A stretch of 64,000 nucleotides of DNA from the NCBI GenBank assembly GCA_934307065.1, contig CAKRCD010000006.1, forward strand, positions 1 through 64,000, written 5' to 3'. The notes beneath the pieces are model-generated. The model made no database searches and was not told the DNA's origin. It was given only the letters and a program-made list of their open reading frames with translations. This DNA is from an uncultured Bariatricus sp. Lineage in GTDB: Bacteria; Bacillota; Clostridia; Lachnospirales; Lachnospiraceae. Position 1 is the stretch's first letter. Each line of letters opens with the position of its first letter. Shown here piece after piece: positions 43,360 to 53,623 of this stretch. Position numbers and translations under genes: made by a program.

Positions 43360-45204
43360 TTACTTTTCTTCGATTTCTGCGACTTCTGTTTTGTCGTTCA
43401 GAATCTTCATAAATTCTTCTCCGGTAATGGTCTCTTTCTCATAGAGATACTTGGCAAGATCATGCAGCTTATCCATATTATCAGACAATAATTTTTCTGC
43501 TTTATTATATTCTTGTTTTACCAGTTCAATGACCATCTCATCAATATCTGCTGCTGTCTCACCTGCACATGCAAGGGAAGTATCGCCTCCCATATACTGT
43601 CCGGTTACTGTTTCCAGTGCAACCATACCAAACTTCTCACTCATACCATATCTGGTAATCATGCCACGTGCAAGCTTCGTTGCCTGTTCGATATCATTGG
43701 ATGCTCCGGTTGTAATCGAGTGGAATATCAAATCTTCTGCCACACGTCCACCTGTCAGAGTTGCAATCTTATTCTCCAGTTCTTCCTTACTCAGAAGATT
43801 GCGCTCCTGTTCCTCTACCTGCATGGTATAACCAAGCGCTCCTGATGTACGAGGAATAATCGTAATCTTTGTTACCGGTGCAGAGTTGGTCTGAAGTGCA
43901 GCCACAAGTGCATGTCCAATTTCATGATAAGAAACAATCAGTCGCTCCTTATTGGAAAGAATCTTGTTCTTCTTCTGATATCCGGCAATTACTACCTCAA
44001 TGCTTTCTTCCAAATCTTCCTGAGTCACATATTTTCTGCCACTTCTGACTGCACGAAGTGCTGCCTCATTGATCATATTGGCAAGCTCTGCTCCGGAAGC
44101 ACCGGAAGCTGCACGGGCAATCGCATTGAAATCAATATTATCACCAAGACGGATCTTCTTCGCATGAACCTTTAAAATAGCTTCTCTGCCCTGAAGGTCC
44201 GGAAGTTCCACCGGAATCCTGCGGTCAAATCTTCCCGGTCTTAAAAGTGCCGGATCCAATGTTTCCGGTCTATTGGTTGCGGCAAGAATAACAACACCTT
44301 TGGAGCCGTCAAATCCATCCATCTCTGTCAGAAGCTGATTCAATGTCTGCTCACGCTCATCGTTTCCAGTCATACCCTGAGTATCACGCTTTTTTCCAAT
44401 CGTGTCAATTTCATCTATAAATACGATACATGGTGCTTTTTCATTGGCCTGCTTGAACAAATCACGAACCTTTGCAGCACCCATACCTACGAACATTTCT
44501 ACGAATTCAGAACCGGAAATAGAGAAGAACGGAACATTTGCTTCTCCGGCTACAGCCTTTGCAAGTAAGGTTTTACCGGTTCCCGGAGGACCCACAAGAA
44601 GTGCTCCTTTTGGCATCTTCGCACCAATCTCCTGATACTTTTCCGGGGAATGCAAGAAATCTACAATCTCCCAAAGTGCTTCTTTCGCTTCATCCTCACC
44701 GGCTACATCCTGAAATTTAATTCCCGTTTCACTGGCCACATAAATCTTCGCATTGCTCTTTCCGAAGGACATTGCATTCTCCAGTCCTCCACCGCCCATC
44801 TTCTTCATCAGGGACCGGGAAAGAAGCTGTCCAATCACAAGGAAGAATACAATTGGCAATACAAATGACAATAGCATGCTGAGCATCGGACTCATCGTTT
44901 GCTGTTTTACCTGTCCGAATTCACATCCGGCTTCCTGAAGACGGTCTACCAGATTCACATCCTCAAATGTATTCGTACTATAAAACTTATTGTCCTTATC
45001 CTGGAAATAAATCTCATCACCGGAAAGTTCAACTTTCGATACTTCTTTATCACTGAGCATGGTTAAAAATGTTCCATAATCCACTTCTGTAACTTTCTGC
45101 TTCGCCAGTCTTGGAACCAGAATTGTATTCAACAGAATTACCGCTGTCAGTGCAATCAGATAATAGACAAATAACGGTTTCTTAGGCTTGTCCACTTTCT
45201 GCAT
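43360..45204 (-). CDS. ftsH: ATP-dependent zinc metalloprotease FtsH
   Basis: Membrane-anchored AAA+ protease for quality control, 614 residues. Two N-terminal helices (about 10-27 and 105-125) flank a small extracytoplasmic domain; the AAA domain has Walker [14 protein letters not shown], Walker [15 protein letters not shown], the SRH ([21 protein letters not shown]); the protease site is [12 protein letters not shown], matching HExxH with Ile where Ala is usual. The third zinc ligand region is [12 protein letters not shown] and nearby Asp. The pore motif reads [10 protein letters not shown]. It stands alone with its own terminator. Confidence 0.96.
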   Translation of the reverse strand: MQKVDKPKKPLFVYYLIALTAVILLNTILVPRLAKQKVTEVDYGTFLTMLSDKEVSKVELSGDEIYFQDKDNKFYSTNTFEDVNLVDRLQEAGCEFGQVKQQTMSPMLSMLLSFVLPIVFFLVIGQLLSRSLMKKMGGGGLENAMSFGKSNAKIYVASETGIKFQDVAGEDEAKEALWEIVDFLHSPEKYQEIGAKMPKGALLVGPPGTGKTLLAKAVAGEANVPFFSISGSEFVEMFVGMGAAKVRDLFKQANEKAPCIVFIDEIDTIGKKRDTQGMTGNDEREQTLNQLLTEMDGFDGSKGVVILAATNRPETLDPALLRPGRFDRRIPVELPDLQGREAILKVHAKKIRLGDNIDFNAIARAASGASGAELANMINEAALRAVRSGRKYVTQEDLEESIEVVIAGYQKKNKILSNKERLIVSYHEIGHALVAALQTNSAPVTKITIIPRTSGALGYTMQVEEQERNLLSKEELENKIATLTGGRVAEDLIFHSITTGASNDIEQATKLARGMITRYGMSEKFGMVALETVTGQYMGGDTSLACAGETAADIDEMVIELVKQEYNKAEKLLSDNMDKLHDLAKYLYEKETITGEEFMKILNDKTEVAEIEEK

Positions 45205-45401
45205 ATTATCACCATTCCCTTTCTCATCATCCGTATGATTTTATCATTTATTGATTTGTTCATATTTTAACCCTTATGTGAGGGAATGCAAAGGGAAAAA
45301 AAAGAAAATTTTCTAAAATAAATATAAAAACCACAAAGAGGATCTCCTGCCAACCTCTATAGGTATTTTCTATATATATTGCAAAACATGTTTTTTTTCT
45401 A

Positions 45402-45431
45402 TTGGTTACCTTTTATGAAAACAGTTATAAT
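45402..45431 (+). promoter_or_regulatory. probable promoter of the second MATE gene
   Basis: TTGGTT (45402-45407) and TATAAT (45426-45431), 18 bp apart. The surrounding 350-bp gap (45205-45556) is AT-rich and holds no gene that I can support. Confidence 0.55.
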
Positions 45432-45479
45432 GAAATGTAATACTTAATTTCAGCTTTTTAAATACAAAAAGGATGTTAC

Positions 45480-45497
45480 TGACACTGAGTTGTGTCA
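45480..45497. repeat. 6-bp inverted repeat in the MATE leader
   Basis: TGACAC-N6-GTGTCA lies about 50 bp after the predicted start of transcription and 60 bp before the coding region. Position fits an operator, but the half-sites are short. Two near-copies of ACTGTTTATAAA follow. Confidence 0.4.
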
Positions 45498-45556
45498 TAC
45501 TGTTTATAAAAACTCTACTGTTTATGAAATACATAAGATAAGATAGGATACACAAG

Positions 45557-47023
45557 ATGAAAACAAACGCAGAACATTTAAAGACAACCCTCGACCGCCT
45601 TCCTTATGGCGATGAAAACCCGCCATCCGATTTAAGAGTGCGTAAGACCCTTCCTGAAGGCGTGAAAGCAAGGGAATTATATGGAGATATTATCCGCATT
45701 GCATGGCCAAGCTTTGTGGAACTTTTACTGACCCAGCTCGCCTCCATGGTAGATTTGATGATGGTCGGTTCCATTGGAAAAGGGACTGACCCGACACTGG
45801 GAGTTCATGCTATCTCAGCCGTAGGACTTACCAATCAGCCTAAGTTTTTATTGATGACTGCATTTATTGCCATGAATACCGGAGTGACTGCTCTTGTTGC
45901 ACGTTACAAGGGGCGCAGTGACAAAGAGCAGGCAAATCTGATGGTCCGTCAGGGACTTATGGTTTCATTTATTGCGACACTTATTCTTTCTACCCTTGGA
46001 ACGATTTTTGCCCGGCAGATGGTGCTATTCATGGGCTCTACCGAGGAAACGGTTACTGTTATGGCCACCCAGTATCTGCAAATTCAGATGATTGGATTTC
46101 TTACCATGGCACTGACTTCGACCATCACTGCCTCTTTGCGCGCCGTAGGAGATTCCAAAACCTGTATGATTTATAACCTGATTGCAAATTTGGTCAATGT
46201 TGTATGTAACTGGCTCTTAATTTATGGCAATCTTGGTTTCCCGGAACTTGGTGTTGCCGGTGCTTCTATCGCAACCGTAATCGGACAGTTCGTTGCATTT
46301 TTGATTGCATTGTCTGTAATCGTCCGTGGAAATGGATTTTTGAAACTTGAATTCCATCTTGGCTTCCGCCCACATGCGAATGCTCTCCGGAAAATGATTG
46401 ATATCGGTATCCCTGCCATGATAGAACAGCTCCTCATGCGCGCAGGCATCATTATTTTTTCGAAAGCAGTTGCAAGTCTTGGTACTTCTGCCTATGCAAC
46501 CCATCAGGTATGTATGAACATTCAGGCTTTGTCCTTCATGACAGGTCAGGCTTTTGCCGTTTCTGCCACTTCGCTTGTTGGACAGTCTCTTGGAAAACGC
46601 AGAGAGGATATGGCTCAGGCTTATTGCCACAAAACCCGCTCCGTCGGCTTTGTATCCGCAATCATTCTGATGCTGATTTTTATCTTCTTCGGAGGAGATA
46701 TTGTCGCATTGTATAATAGTGATACTACAATTATCGAAACCGGTGCACATATTATGCTTTTCATTGCATTTATGCAGCCATTCCAGACTTCCCAGTTCAT
46801 CATCGCCGGAGGTCTCAGAGGTGCCGGAGACACAAAAGCTACTGCGATGATTACCTTCGTTACCGTTCTCATTTTACGGCCGGTATTGGCAATTGTCCTA
46901 ATCCGCATGGGATTTGGTCTATATGGTGCATGGATGGCCTTTGCCGCTGACCAGCTTGTCCGCTCCCTGCTTGTATTGCTGCGCTATAACAGCGGAAAAT
47001 GGAAGCTGGCTTATAGAAAATAG
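45557..47023 (+). CDS. MATE family efflux transporter
   Basis: Drug/cation antiporter family membrane protein, 488 residues, about twelve helices. The family's first-half motif appears as LLLTQLASMVDLMMVGSIG and the second as YATHQVCMNIQALSFMTGQAF with SLVGQSLGKRREDMAQ. It has a hydrophilic N-terminal arm of some 45 residues before helix 1. Not closely similar to the other MATE protein in the window. Followed by a strong terminator. Confidence 0.93.
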   Translation: MKTNAEHLKTTLDRLPYGDENPPSDLRVRKTLPEGVKARELYGDIIRIAWPSFVELLLTQLASMVDLMMVGSIGKGTDPTLGVHAISAVGLTNQPKFLLMTAFIAMNTGVTALVARYKGRSDKEQANLMVRQGLMVSFIATLILSTLGTIFARQMVLFMGSTEETVTVMATQYLQIQMIGFLTMALTSTITASLRAVGDSKTCMIYNLIANLVNVVCNWLLIYGNLGFPELGVAGASIATVIGQFVAFLIALSVIVRGNGFLKLEFHLGFRPHANALRKMIDIGIPAMIEQLLMRAGIIIFSKAVASLGTSAYATHQVCMNIQALSFMTGQAFAVSATSLVGQSLGKRREDMAQAYCHKTRSVGFVSAIILMLIFIFFGGDIVALYNSDTTIIETGAHIMLFIAFMQPFQTSQFIIAGGLRGAGDTKATAMITFVTVLILRPVLAIVLIRMGFGLYGAWMAFAADQLVRSLLVLLRYNSGKWKLAYRK

Positions 47024-47047
47024 TACCTGATAAATTTTATAGAAGCC

Positions 47048-47090
47048 AAAATCTTCCGGATGCTTTCCCCGCACCGGAAGATTTTTTATT
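47048..47090 (+). terminator. terminator after the MATE gene
   Basis: AAATCTTCCGG and CCGGAAGATTT form an 11-bp stem, followed by TTTTATT. The other strand also reads A-rich flanks, so it may end sbcC transcripts as well. Confidence 0.9.
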
Positions 47091-47095
47091 TCTTA

Positions 47096-47127
47096 TACTA
47101 GGTTCTATGACTACTAGGTTCTATGAC
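47096..47127. repeat. 16-bp tandem duplication at the end of sbcC
   Basis: TACTAGGTTCTATGAC occurs twice without a gap. The sbcC stop codon lies in the copy nearer the gene, so the duplication does not alter the protein. Confidence 0.85.
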
Positions 47128-49772
47128 AAAAACAGTAATTCGCTTCCCTGTTTTCCTTTTTTGACCTCGATCTTATCTGTGATCACTTCCCGCAGCAAAT
47201 CCACATGGGAAATAATTCCAACGATTCCATTTGCACGCCGGATACTCTGCAGTACCTCTAATGCATCATAAACGGAATTCTGATCCAGAGATCCAAAACC
47301 CTCATCGATGAACATGGCTTCCATCTTCATACCACTTCCCTGTGCCTGGACAACTGCGGAAAGTCCGATTGCCAGACTGAGTGCAACCAGAAATTTCTCA
47401 CCGCCAGACAAGGTGGTAACACTTCGTCTTTCGTTGCTCTGTCCATCCAGCACCTCCAGTTCCAGTCCTCCTTTGTGGGAAGACCCGGCTATGGTGTTGG
47501 TACGGAAAAGCTGATAACGTCCGCCATGGACATTTTTCAGCAAACGATTCGCTTCTACCGTAACGGAGGATAACATTACACCTAAAACATACCGTTGAAG
47601 ACTGATTCCTGTCCGTCCCCGCAGATGATTTGCAAAATCTAAGTCTGCATCAACCTGTTTCCGCTTCTCTGCGTGTTTCTCACCCCGGCTTTGTAAATTC
47701 TGAACATCCTGCTGCATTTTCTCTGCCATCTGCTGTGCCAGAATATACTTTCTGGTTATCTCTTTATGGTGCTGCTCCAGAACCAGAAGTTCCTGCTTCT
47801 GCTTTTCCAAATCCGGTTCCTGCTGTCCGTCCAGTTTTTCTTTCTGTTCCTCTACCGTTTTCCATGCCGTCCGAAGTTCGGACCGGAATCGGAGAATCTG
47901 TTCCTTCTGCTGGTTTTTCTGCTGCGGCTCCATCAGACTTTTCGCATAGCTTTCTTCAGATTCGAATGCCATCTCTCTGCATTTTTCTTCCCAGCATTTA
48001 TTCTGAAACACCAGAGCTTCTTCCAGAATCCTCTGTTCTTCACGCAGATTTTCTAATGCTTCCCGTGCCGCTTTTTCACCGGAAAGCGCATCTGTTAAAA
48101 TCTGTTGGAATTTCACGGTCAGTTCTTTGTATTTTTCAATGCGCTGCCTCAAATTCTCACTTTCCGTTTCTAACTGCCGAATCGTATCCACACCGGCAAT
48201 TTTCTGTTTCTTGTTTTCTTCTAAAGCACTCTGAATCGACCATGCCTTTTGTTCTGCCGCAGTCACGCTTTGCTGACGCTCCTGATAGCTATGCTCCGCC
48301 CTTTCTCTATCTTTTGCAAGCTGTTCCACCATGCGCCCAGCCGCCATCATTTCTTTCTGAAATGCATCAAGCTCCTGCTCCGTAATATGCTCCTCACAAA
48401 GCTCCGCCGGGTTTGGATGGGTACAGCTTCCACAGACCGGACACGGCTCCCCTTGCTTTAACTGCTGCGCAAGGGTTCCGCTGATTCCATCCAGATAACG
48501 CTGCTGTGCTTGTGAATAACTTTCTATCTTTGCTTTCTGGACTTCCATTGCCGCAAGCCATTCTTTGTGTTTTTTCTCATAACCTGCTTTTTCCTGCTCT
48601 GCCAGACACTTTTCCGCTTCTAATTCTCTGACTGCCTCTTTTGCTTCTTTCTCTCTTTGCTCTAAAGTACGGTAAATATCTTTCCGGCTGTCTAACAAGT
48701 TCAAACGTCGGACACCTTCTTCATAAGCCGGCTGCCCTGCTTCATGATCCGCTATTTTTTTTCTGATTTTCCCCAGAACCATTTCTGCCTCTGCATGTTT
48801 TCGTTCGGCTTCCGCAGATTTTCGTCTGCCGTTTTCTGCATTTTTCTTTGCAGTACAGTAAGACTCATAAAATGGTCTGATATGCTCAGCTTCTTCGGCA
48901 CGGGCTACCAGTTGTTCCAAAGCTTTCATCTTCTCCTGTTCCTGCTCTAGCTGCTCTGCCGTGCGCTGTCTTTGATGAAGATTCCGGAACTGTTCTTTCA
49001 GAAGCTGTGCTTCTTCATATTCCTTACGTTTCTTTGCCTCGGCTTCTTCCTCTTCAGCAGCCTGTTTCCTCAAATCTTCTGTCTGCCTTTTTTGCTCCTC
49101 ACCCGCGACTTCTAAGGCTTCCAGCGTTTCACAATGATAATCCGCAAGCCTGCTTTTCATGGCAGTAAATTCATCCCGCAGTTCTCTGTCCTGTTCTGCA
49201 ACTCTGCGGTACATTTCTTCCGCAATTTTCTGCCATTTCTCTGCCTTAAAAAGACTGACTAAAATTTTCTCTTTTTCTTCGGAATTGGAAATCAGAAGTT
49301 TTTCAAACTGCCCCTGAGGTAAAATAATAACCTGCCGGAACTGCTCGTAACTGAGTCCGATGATTTCTTCCGCCTTTTGGTTGACATTTTTTATTTTTGG
49401 ATTTTCGAATATCGGCACAAATTCTCCGTCTTTCTGTATCATGCAATTATGGAAATCCATCAGATTCTTTCGTCCAAACCGTAATCTCCGCTCGAACCGA
49501 TAGCATTTTTCTCCAATGGAAAAGGTAAATTCTACAAAAGTCTCATCCGATGGATCTGCCAGTTTACACCGCATCACACTGAGATCCCCACGGCTTCCGC
49601 CACTGGATTTTCCGTAAAGTGCATAACAGATTGCATCCAGAATCGTTGTCTTTCCTGCCCCTGTCTCTCCGTATATCAGAAACAATCCATTCTTTTCCAG
49701 CTTCTCGAAATCGACAAACATTTCCTTCTTATAGGGTCCAAAACATTGAAATCGTAAAGTCTGTGGTCTCAT
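47121..49772 (-). CDS. sbcC: exonuclease subunit SbcC
   Basis: ATPase subunit of the SbcCD (Rad50-Mre11 type) nuclease that opens hairpins and blocked DNA ends. About 883 residues: Walker A GETGAGKTTILDA near the start, two long coiled-coil arms around the zinc-hook (GEPCPVCGSCTHP at mid-protein), and the signature LSGGEKFLVALSLA with Walker B AMFIDEGFGSLD near the end. Start is the ATG at 49772, overlapping the sbcD stop by 4 bp. Confidence 0.96.
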   Translation of the reverse strand: MRPQTLRFQCFGPYKKEMFVDFEKLEKNGLFLIYGETGAGKTTILDAICYALYGKSSGGSRGDLSVMRCKLADPSDETFVEFTFSIGEKCYRFERRLRFGRKNLMDFHNCMIQKDGEFVPIFENPKIKNVNQKAEEIIGLSYEQFRQVIILPQGQFEKLLISNSEEKEKILVSLFKAEKWQKIAEEMYRRVAEQDRELRDEFTAMKSRLADYHCETLEALEVAGEEQKRQTEDLRKQAAEEEEAEAKKRKEYEEAQLLKEQFRNLHQRQRTAEQLEQEQEKMKALEQLVARAEEAEHIRPFYESYCTAKKNAENGRRKSAEAERKHAEAEMVLGKIRKKIADHEAGQPAYEEGVRRLNLLDSRKDIYRTLEQREKEAKEAVRELEAEKCLAEQEKAGYEKKHKEWLAAMEVQKAKIESYSQAQQRYLDGISGTLAQQLKQGEPCPVCGSCTHPNPAELCEEHITEQELDAFQKEMMAAGRMVEQLAKDRERAEHSYQERQQSVTAAEQKAWSIQSALEENKKQKIAGVDTIRQLETESENLRQRIEKYKELTVKFQQILTDALSGEKAAREALENLREEQRILEEALVFQNKCWEEKCREMAFESEESYAKSLMEPQQKNQQKEQILRFRSELRTAWKTVEEQKEKLDGQQEPDLEKQKQELLVLEQHHKEITRKYILAQQMAEKMQQDVQNLQSRGEKHAEKRKQVDADLDFANHLRGRTGISLQRYVLGVMLSSVTVEANRLLKNVHGGRYQLFRTNTIAGSSHKGGLELEVLDGQSNERRSVTTLSGGEKFLVALSLAIGLSAVVQAQGSGMKMEAMFIDEGFGSLDQNSVYDALEVLQSIRRANGIVGIISHVDLLREVITDKIEVKKGKQGSELLFLS

Positions 49773-50896
49773 GAAAGCTCTGCCTCCTTTTCGCTCCATT
49801 CCAGCACTTCTTTAAATAAGGCTGCCTGCGCTTTCGTAGGCTCACCGGAAAAGGTTTCTTCGCAGAATTTTTTCATAATATCCATCTCGTCCATGGTCTG
49901 TATCTGTCCTACAGTAAGTGCCGTCATTTTACCATTTTCTTCCAGACTTTTTCCGTGAAGCTCCAGTAAATACGGAAAATGCTCCTGCAATTGCGCCAGT
50001 AACTCCAGTCCTGCATAACGGTCCGTCAGCTTGACCCGCAGATAATAATTTTCCAAACCTTCCATTGCCATGATTTCATCGTAAGTTCCCTGAATAGTCT
50101 TATGTCCATGCAGCTGTTTTAAAGGTACAAGGTGGTGTTCCATGGTCGCAGTATCCAGAATTACCACACTTTTCTCCTGGCTTTCCTCTTTTCCAAAGGA
50201 ATACATTACCGGACTTCCACTGTAACGAATCCGTTCACTGATTACCTGTGGTTTATGAATATGCCCCAGTGCCACATAATCAAAGCCTTCAAACACATCT
50301 TTGGAAACAGCAGACGCAAAGCCTACACGGGCAGAACGATCTGATTCTGAAAGGTCTGCATTTACAATTAGCGCATGCGTCATTAATATATTTCTTTTAT
50401 CCTTGTTCATTTTCTTTCTAATCTCGTCACAAACTACCTGTGTGGCCTTTTCCTGAGAAATGATTTCTTTCTTCCGCTCCGGGAAAAGTGCCATCACTTC
50501 TTCTTTATGGAAAAAAGGAACCAGATAAATATCTGTATCCGGAAAGCAAACTGGCAGAATCTCCCTGGTCAGTCTTCCTGTCACAAACAACCCTGCTGCT
50601 TTCAGCAGTTCTCTACAGGACGAAAGACGAGGTGCACCGTCATGATTTCCTGCGATTACAAGAAACGGTACTTTCAGTTCTGTACAAATGGTTGTTGCCG
50701 CATCGTTATATACCGCAATGGCATCTGCATTGGACACGCTGCTATCGTAAATGTCCCCTGCACAAAGCACCGCGTCAACCTTCTCATCTTTTATGATCTG
50801 ATATAGTTGTTGGAGGAAGAACCTCTGGTCTTCCTCCAACGATGTATTCCCTGCTGTCATCCCCAGATGCCAGTCAGATGTATGCAATATTTTCAC
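49769..50896 (-). CDS. sbcD: exonuclease subunit SbcD
   Basis: Mre11-like nuclease subunit, 375 residues. The metallophosphoesterase motifs are HTSDWHLG, CAGDIYD, VIAGNHDG, MTHALI and ALGHIHKPQ, all intact. It lies 3 bp after the Tet(M)-like/YacP fusion gene and overlaps sbcC, so the three are one transcript. Confidence 0.97.
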   Translation of the reverse strand: MKILHTSDWHLGMTAGNTSLEEDQRFFLQQLYQIIKDEKVDAVLCAGDIYDSSVSNADAIAVYNDAATTICTELKVPFLVIAGNHDGAPRLSSCRELLKAAGLFVTGRLTREILPVCFPDTDIYLVPFFHKEEVMALFPERKKEIISQEKATQVVCDEIRKKMNKDKRNILMTHALIVNADLSESDRSARVGFASAVSKDVFEGFDYVALGHIHKPQVISERIRYSGSPVMYSFGKEESQEKSVVILDTATMEHHLVPLKQLHGHKTIQGTYDEIMAMEGLENYYLRVKLTDRYAGLELLAQLQEHFPYLLELHGKSLEENGKMTALTVGQIQTMDEMDIMKKFCEETFSGEPTKAQAALFKEVLEWSEKEAELS

Positions 50897-50899
50897 GCT

Positions 50900-53578
50900 C
50901 TATAACTCCTTTTTTCCAAGCCGGACTTCTTCCATTTCCTTTGCCATATTCTCATCCATATGCTGGAACAGATAATTTTTAGCGGTTTCTTTTCTGTCTG
51001 CTATATCTGTTTCGATTTGTCTGCGCACGATGTTCACTTCCTCAAGAAATTCCCGGGAGGAAATTAAAGTACCGCCCTGTCCTAACGTAACAATCTGCTC
51101 AATTCCATCGGATGTGACAACCGTCACATGATATCTCTTTCCGATTTCATGGACAACCTTTTCAATATACTGGTCTGCGGTCTCTGCTTCTTTGGTATAA
51201 ACCACGTGAATATTGTGATATTTCTGAATTTCCTGTTGGAAACCTTCTACCTTATACGCATCAAACACCAGAATTACCGGGATTTTCTTATATCCCTGAT
51301 AATTACAGAGAATATCCATCAGCTTATTCCGGGCTGCTTCAAAATTCATCTGTGCCAGTTCTTTCAAATCCGGCCATGCATGAATCACGTTATAACCGTC
51401 AACTAACAAATACTCTTTGACTGGTTTCGCTTCCTTGGGCACCTTCTCTGCTGTTCCCGTTGAAAATTTCTTCGGTCCATTTTCCGCCTTACGCTCAATT
51501 CTGCCGTATGTCCGGATAAAAATTTCTTCCAGTTCTTTGTCTGCTTCTTCCATCTTCCGTAAATTGGAAACTTGAGATTTCTTTACCGGGCTCTGCTCTA
51601 TATTCCGCATTCCATTTTCTTTTATACGAAGCTTGTCCAGTTGGTTTTCTATATGCATATACTCCGGCACTTCATTCCATGGCACTGCAAATCCTGCCCC
51701 ATGAGCACAGAACACGGAACCGGTTGGATTTTCCAAATCCCGTTCCGGATCATATCCGTAAGCTTCCATGACTTCTTCCGGGTTGTGGCAAGGTGCATAT
51801 CCCTGCAAAGTACAGAAAAGCCGCCCTCGTCCTTTGCTGTACGAAGCCACTTCTCTTGCATAATCGCGCATCGTTGCAACCGGTACGCTTCCCACAATAA
51901 CAGAATCTTCTCCTTCCACTTCCGGCGGTTTAAATTCTCCATACCGCTTCTGAATATCCGTCAATGCCCGTCCCACACATTCGGATGGCACTTCCAGTCG
52001 GAAATCATAATACGGCTCCAGCAAAATGCTGTCTGCCTGCATCAGTCCCTGCCGTACCGCACGGTAAGTGGACTCGCGGAAATCTCCGCCTTCGGTATGT
52101 TTCAAATGGGCTCTGCCTGCTGCCAGTGTAATTTTCATATCCGTAATGGCACTTCCGGTCAGCACACCCCGGTGAATCTTCTCCATTAAATGGGTCAAAA
52201 CCAGTCTCTGCCAGTTCCTGTCCAGTACATCTTCACTGCAAATGGTATCAAACTGCAGACCGCTTCCCCGTCTGCCCGGCTCCAGAATCAGGTGCACCTC
52301 TGCATAATGCCGGAGTGGTTCATAATGTCCTACTCCTTCTACCGTATTCTGAATCGTTTCTTTGTAAACAATATTACCTGTCCCAAAAGAAATCGGTACA
52401 CCAAACCGCTCTTTCATCAAACTTTGAAGAATCTCTATCTGCACCTCGCCCATAAGCTGTGCATGGATTTCACCCAGTTCTTCTTTCCATACAATCCGCA
52501 GCATAGGTTCTTCCTCTTCCAACTGCCGCAAATCCTTTAAAATCGTATGCGCATCATAGGATGGTGGAAACAGAATCTGATAATTCAGTACTGGTTCCAG
52601 CACAGGTGTTTCCGAGTCCTTCTCTATGCCAAGACCTTCTCCCGGATAAGTCTGACCAAGTCCGGTTACTGCGCAGACCGTTCCTGCACCAGCCTCCTGA
52701 ACTGCCTCAAATTTATCTCCGGAGTAAATCCGAATCTGATTGACCTTTTCTTCCCACTGTGCCTCGCCATCCTGCTTCTGGCCGAGTACATCCTTTACCT
52801 TCAATGTGCCGCCCGTTATCTTCATGTGGGTCAGACGGTTATTCTGACTATCTCTGGAAATCTTGTACACCTTCGCTCCAAAACGCTCCGTCCACTTCGA
52901 CTCCTCTGTATAACAGCTTATGCCATTTAAAAATGCTTCAATTCCCTCTAATTTCAGTGCAGAACCAAAATAACACGGAAATACTTCCCGCCTGCGAATC
53001 ATTCGAATCACGGTATGGTCTTGAATCACTCCATTTTCCAGATACTCTTCCATTGCCTCTTCGTTACACATCGCAAGGGCATCGTAGAATTCGTCTTTCT
53101 TCTGATTTTCCCCGAAAAAAATGCATGCTTCATCAAGCTTCTCTTTTAATTCTAAAAGAAGCTTCTCTGCATCGGTTCCTACCTGATCCATCTTATTTAC
53201 AAACAGAAAAGCTGGTATCTGATATTTCTGAAGCAGACTCCACAATGTACGGGTATGTCCCTGCACACCGTCTGCTCCGTTGATTACCAAGATTGCATAA
53301 TCCAGTACCTGAAGTGTCCGTTCCATCTCCGCGGAAAAATCCACATGCCCCGGAGTGTCCAGTAAAGTAACGCTCTTGTCTCCCAGTTCAAATACCGCCT
53401 GTTTGGAAAAGATGGTAATTCCCCGGCTCTTTTCCAGTTCATAGGTGTCCAAAAAGGCATCCCCATGGTCGACTCTGCCTAATCTGCGTACCTTTCCGCT
53501 TACATATAGCATACTCTCCGACAAGGTTGTCTTACCGGAGTCTACATGTGCAAGAATCCCAATTACCATTTTTTTCAT
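50900..53578 (-). CDS. Tet(M)-like translational GTPase fused to YacP/Rae1-type NYN domain
   Basis: Large cytoplasmic protein of 892 residues. Residues 1-645 have the full EF-G/Tet(M) layout: G domain with AHVDSGKTTLSE, RGITI, DTPGHVDF and NKMD, beta-barrel domain, then domains III-V. The domain IV tip that in Tet(M) carries SPVSTPADF reads KHTEGGDFRES here, so tetracycline protection is doubtful. After a charged linker (650-715), residues about 720-870 form a YacP-type NYN nuclease: LLVDGYNVIHAWPDL, VILVFDAYKVEG, EAETADQYIEKVV and VTVVTSDGIEQIV, keeping the acidic residues. B. subtilis YacP (Rae1) cuts mRNA in the ribosome A site. The fusion therefore suggests a GTPase that brings a nuclease to stalled ribosomes (inference). 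The gene directly precedes sbcDC and follows a parvulin gene by 45 bp. Confidence 0.92.
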   Translation of the reverse strand: MKKMVIGILAHVDSGKTTLSESMLYVSGKVRRLGRVDHGDAFLDTYELEKSRGITIFSKQAVFELGDKSVTLLDTPGHVDFSAEMERTLQVLDYAILVINGADGVQGHTRTLWSLLQKYQIPAFLFVNKMDQVGTDAEKLLLELKEKLDEACIFFGENQKKDEFYDALAMCNEEAMEEYLENGVIQDHTVIRMIRRREVFPCYFGSALKLEGIEAFLNGISCYTEESKWTERFGAKVYKISRDSQNNRLTHMKITGGTLKVKDVLGQKQDGEAQWEEKVNQIRIYSGDKFEAVQEAGAGTVCAVTGLGQTYPGEGLGIEKDSETPVLEPVLNYQILFPPSYDAHTILKDLRQLEEEEPMLRIVWKEELGEIHAQLMGEVQIEILQSLMKERFGVPISFGTGNIVYKETIQNTVEGVGHYEPLRHYAEVHLILEPGRRGSGLQFDTICSEDVLDRNWQRLVLTHLMEKIHRGVLTGSAITDMKITLAAGRAHLKHTEGGDFRESTYRAVRQGLMQADSILLEPYYDFRLEVPSECVGRALTDIQKRYGEFKPPEVEGEDSVIVGSVPVATMRDYAREVASYSKGRGRLFCTLQGYAPCHNPEEVMEAYGYDPERDLENPTGSVFCAHGAGFAVPWNEVPEYMHIENQLDKLRIKENGMRNIEQSPVKKSQVSNLRKMEEADKELEEIFIRTYGRIERKAENGPKKFSTGTAEKVPKEAKPVKEYLLVDGYNVIHAWPDLKELAQMNFEAARNKLMDILCNYQGYKKIPVILVFDAYKVEGFQQEIQKYHNIHVVYTKEAETADQYIEKVVHEIGKRYHVTVVTSDGIEQIVTLGQGGTLISSREFLEEVNIVRRQIETDIADRKETAKNYLFQHMDENMAKEMEEVRLGKKEL

Positions 53579-53623
53579 ACGAAAGACTCATCCTGACTAT
53601 TTATTACTATTGATTATTGCTGT

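Noticed and set aside
47308..49000. Several long plus-strand open frames opposite sbcC
   Set aside because: They are shadows of the Glu/Gln/Lys-rich coiled-coil coding strand and have Ser/Pro/Leu-biased composition without start signals.
50900..53578. Plain tetracycline-resistance gene
   Set aside because: The domain IV loop that displaces tetracycline is not conserved and a nuclease-like domain is attached.
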